Shown one piece after another: positions 62,646-64,000 of a DNA stretch of 64,000 nucleotides. The notes under the pieces were generated by a model, which made no database searches, was not told the DNA's origin, and saw only the letters and a list, made by a program, of their open reading frames with translations. Every line of letters starts with the position of its first letter. Within the stretch, counting starts at the first letter, position 1. Source of the stretch: Carnegiea gigantea. Its lineage: Eukaryota > Streptophyta > Magnoliopsida > Caryophyllales > Cactaceae. The position numbers and the translations under genes are program-made. Location of the stretch: positions 257,501 through 321,500 of the forward strand of contig JAKOGI010000821.1 of NCBI GenBank assembly GCA_029747015.1, given 5' to 3'.

Positions 62646-64000
62646 AAGTGGTATCAAAGCCAGGTTAGCTTGTTGTGGTGTTTTTCTGTGTTGTTAAAAT
62701 GGATGATAAATTGGGTATGAGTGGTATGGTTAATTTAAATGCCACCAATTATAGTACTTGGAAGACCCATATGGAAGACATACTTTATGTGAAGGATTTG
62801 TATGAACCCATTTTAACTGAGAATGTCCCAACGGGTGTCACCCAAAAGGAATGGGAAATATTGAACCGTAAGGCCGTTGCTACTATTAGACAATTTGTGG
62901 ATTTGAGTGTCCTGCAACATATTGCTAATGAGACAAATGCTTATGCTTTGTGGAAAAAGTTAGCTGATATGTATGAGTGGAAGAATGCCATGAGTAAAGC
63001 CTCTTTGATGAGGAAGCTTGTGAAGTTAGAGTATAAAGATGGTGGGAGTATGGTAGTTCATTTAAATGATTTTCAAGGGTTGATTAACCAATTATCTGCA
63101 ACAAAAATGACTCTTGATGATGAGTTGCAGGCTTTGTTATTACTCAGCTCACTACCTGAAAGTTGGGATACTCTTGTTGTCTCTCTTAGCAATTCAGCAC
63201 CTGAAGGTAAGTTGACCATGGAAGGGGTCACATCCGCTCTACTGAATGAAGAAATAAGAAGGAAGGAAATAGATTTCTCTAGTCAGGCAGAAGCGAATGT
63301 GGTTCAGGATTCCAGTAGAGGCAGAAACAGAAACAGGGATTCTTCGCAAAAAAGAGACAAGTCTAGGGGGAGATCGAAATCAAAATTCAGAGGCAAAATC
63401 ATTTGCCATTACTGCAACAAACCGGGTCATATTCAGAAGTTTTGCAGGAAAAAGAAACAGGATAAATCTCAGGAAAGACAAGAGAAGAATGATAATTTCG
63501 GACACCAAACAGAGGAAACGGGTACTACTGCACTTGCTACCAGTGATGATGTATTCTTTATTGGTGACCAAGGCTCTTTGAGCCTTGCTAGTGATGATTG
63601 CACTTGGGTGATTGATTTGGGTGCCTCATATCATGTTACCTCACGCCGATAGTACTTCTCATCCTACACTAGTGACGATTTTGGTTATGTGATGATAGGA
63701 AATGATGGTTCATCCAAGATTATTGGCATGAGTTCTGTCACACTGGAGACTTCCACAGGTTACAAGTTGATGTTAAGAGATGTTAGACATGTTCCTAACA
63801 TCATATTAAATTTGATTTCTACTGGTGTGCTCGATGATGAAGGCCTCACTGAGGCAATTTGGTGGTGGAAAATGGAAGCTCATCAAAGGGAGCTTGATTG
63901 TGGCCCGAGCTAAAAAGTAGGCTTCTTTGTATGTGATGCAAGCTAGAGTGTGCACAGGAGAGGCCAACATAGTTGATGATTTATCCATGAATTTATGGCA
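62646..64000 (+). mobile_element. Ty1/copia element 2 (partial, runs off the window)
   Basis: Near-identical to element 1 from primer site to integrase, without the solo LTR. The window ends in the pre-integrase/integrase region. Confidence 0.9.
62699..63652 (+). pseudogene. gag: Gag-protease of copia element 2
   Basis: Open for 317 codons from ATG 62699 (MDDKLGMSG). UBN2-type gag, an RS-rich linker, and a zinc knuckle CHYCNKPGHIQKFC (about 63402-63443). The protease begins WVIDLGASYHVT with its catalytic Asp, and a TAG at 63650-63652 cuts it. Downstream (63653-63912) the homologous protease sequence continues in the same frame (LRDVRHVPNIILNLIS) and then shifts. Much better preserved than element 1. 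Confidence 0.88.

Overview
The window is a stretch of flowering-plant (very probably eudicot) nuclear DNA. The signs are plant-specific retrotransposon lineages (Tat and Athila Ty3/gypsy, Ale-like and Tork-like Ty1/copia, LINE relics), a group-VIII AGC kinase with the plant DFD signature and one intron, a multi-exon serine carboxypeptidase-like gene, and long AT-rich intergenic DNA. The species cannot be fixed from the sequence. Most of the window is nested or adjacent transposable elements; only one host gene looks intact.

Layout. 1-2.4 kb: AT-rich DNA and a decayed LINE on the + strand. 2469-16818: a complete 14.35-kb Tat-lineage Ty3/gypsy element on the - strand, with two 507-bp LTRs and a 5-bp target duplication ACAAC, apparently inserted in the 3' tail of that LINE. 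Its gag/pol is broken. Between pol and the 3' LTR it carries an unusual + strand (antisense) block of about 6.5 kb: three tandem diverged copies of a small unrecognised protein gene and one longer gene with a PF04195-like ('putative gypsy type transposon') domain, an intron and a coiled coil. Each of the four has its own TATA box about 70-80 bp downstream of a CACGTGGC-like motif. Two arrays of a 59-bp repeat, with two hairpins per monomer, flank the longer gene. This block is the most interesting structure in the window.

16.8-23.5 kb: intergenic DNA with a second LINE relic (- strand). 23.5-33.9 kb: a decayed Athila-lineage element (+) with a truncated left LTR. 34.4-34.6 kb: a four-unit palindromic tandem repeat. 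37000-42493: a Ty1/copia element (-) with very short LTRs, a perfect AAATA target duplication and two primer-binding sites. 46118-48342: an apparently intact two-exon AGC1-type protein kinase gene (529 aa). 48.7-55.0 kb: a convergent serine carboxypeptidase-like pseudogene (-) with nonsense and frameshift lesions and a MITE in its first intron. 55181-end: two Ty1/copia internal regions in tandem sharing a middle LTR (LTR-int-LTR-int...). The first is interrupted by a 1684-bp solo LTR with a GTGAC target duplication; the second runs off the window.

Functionally, the kinase is the only gene with good evidence of being active. The carboxypeptidase keeps the three catalytic motifs but cannot be translated through. 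The retrotransposon coding regions all carry inactivating lesions, though the second copia gag is open up to its protease.
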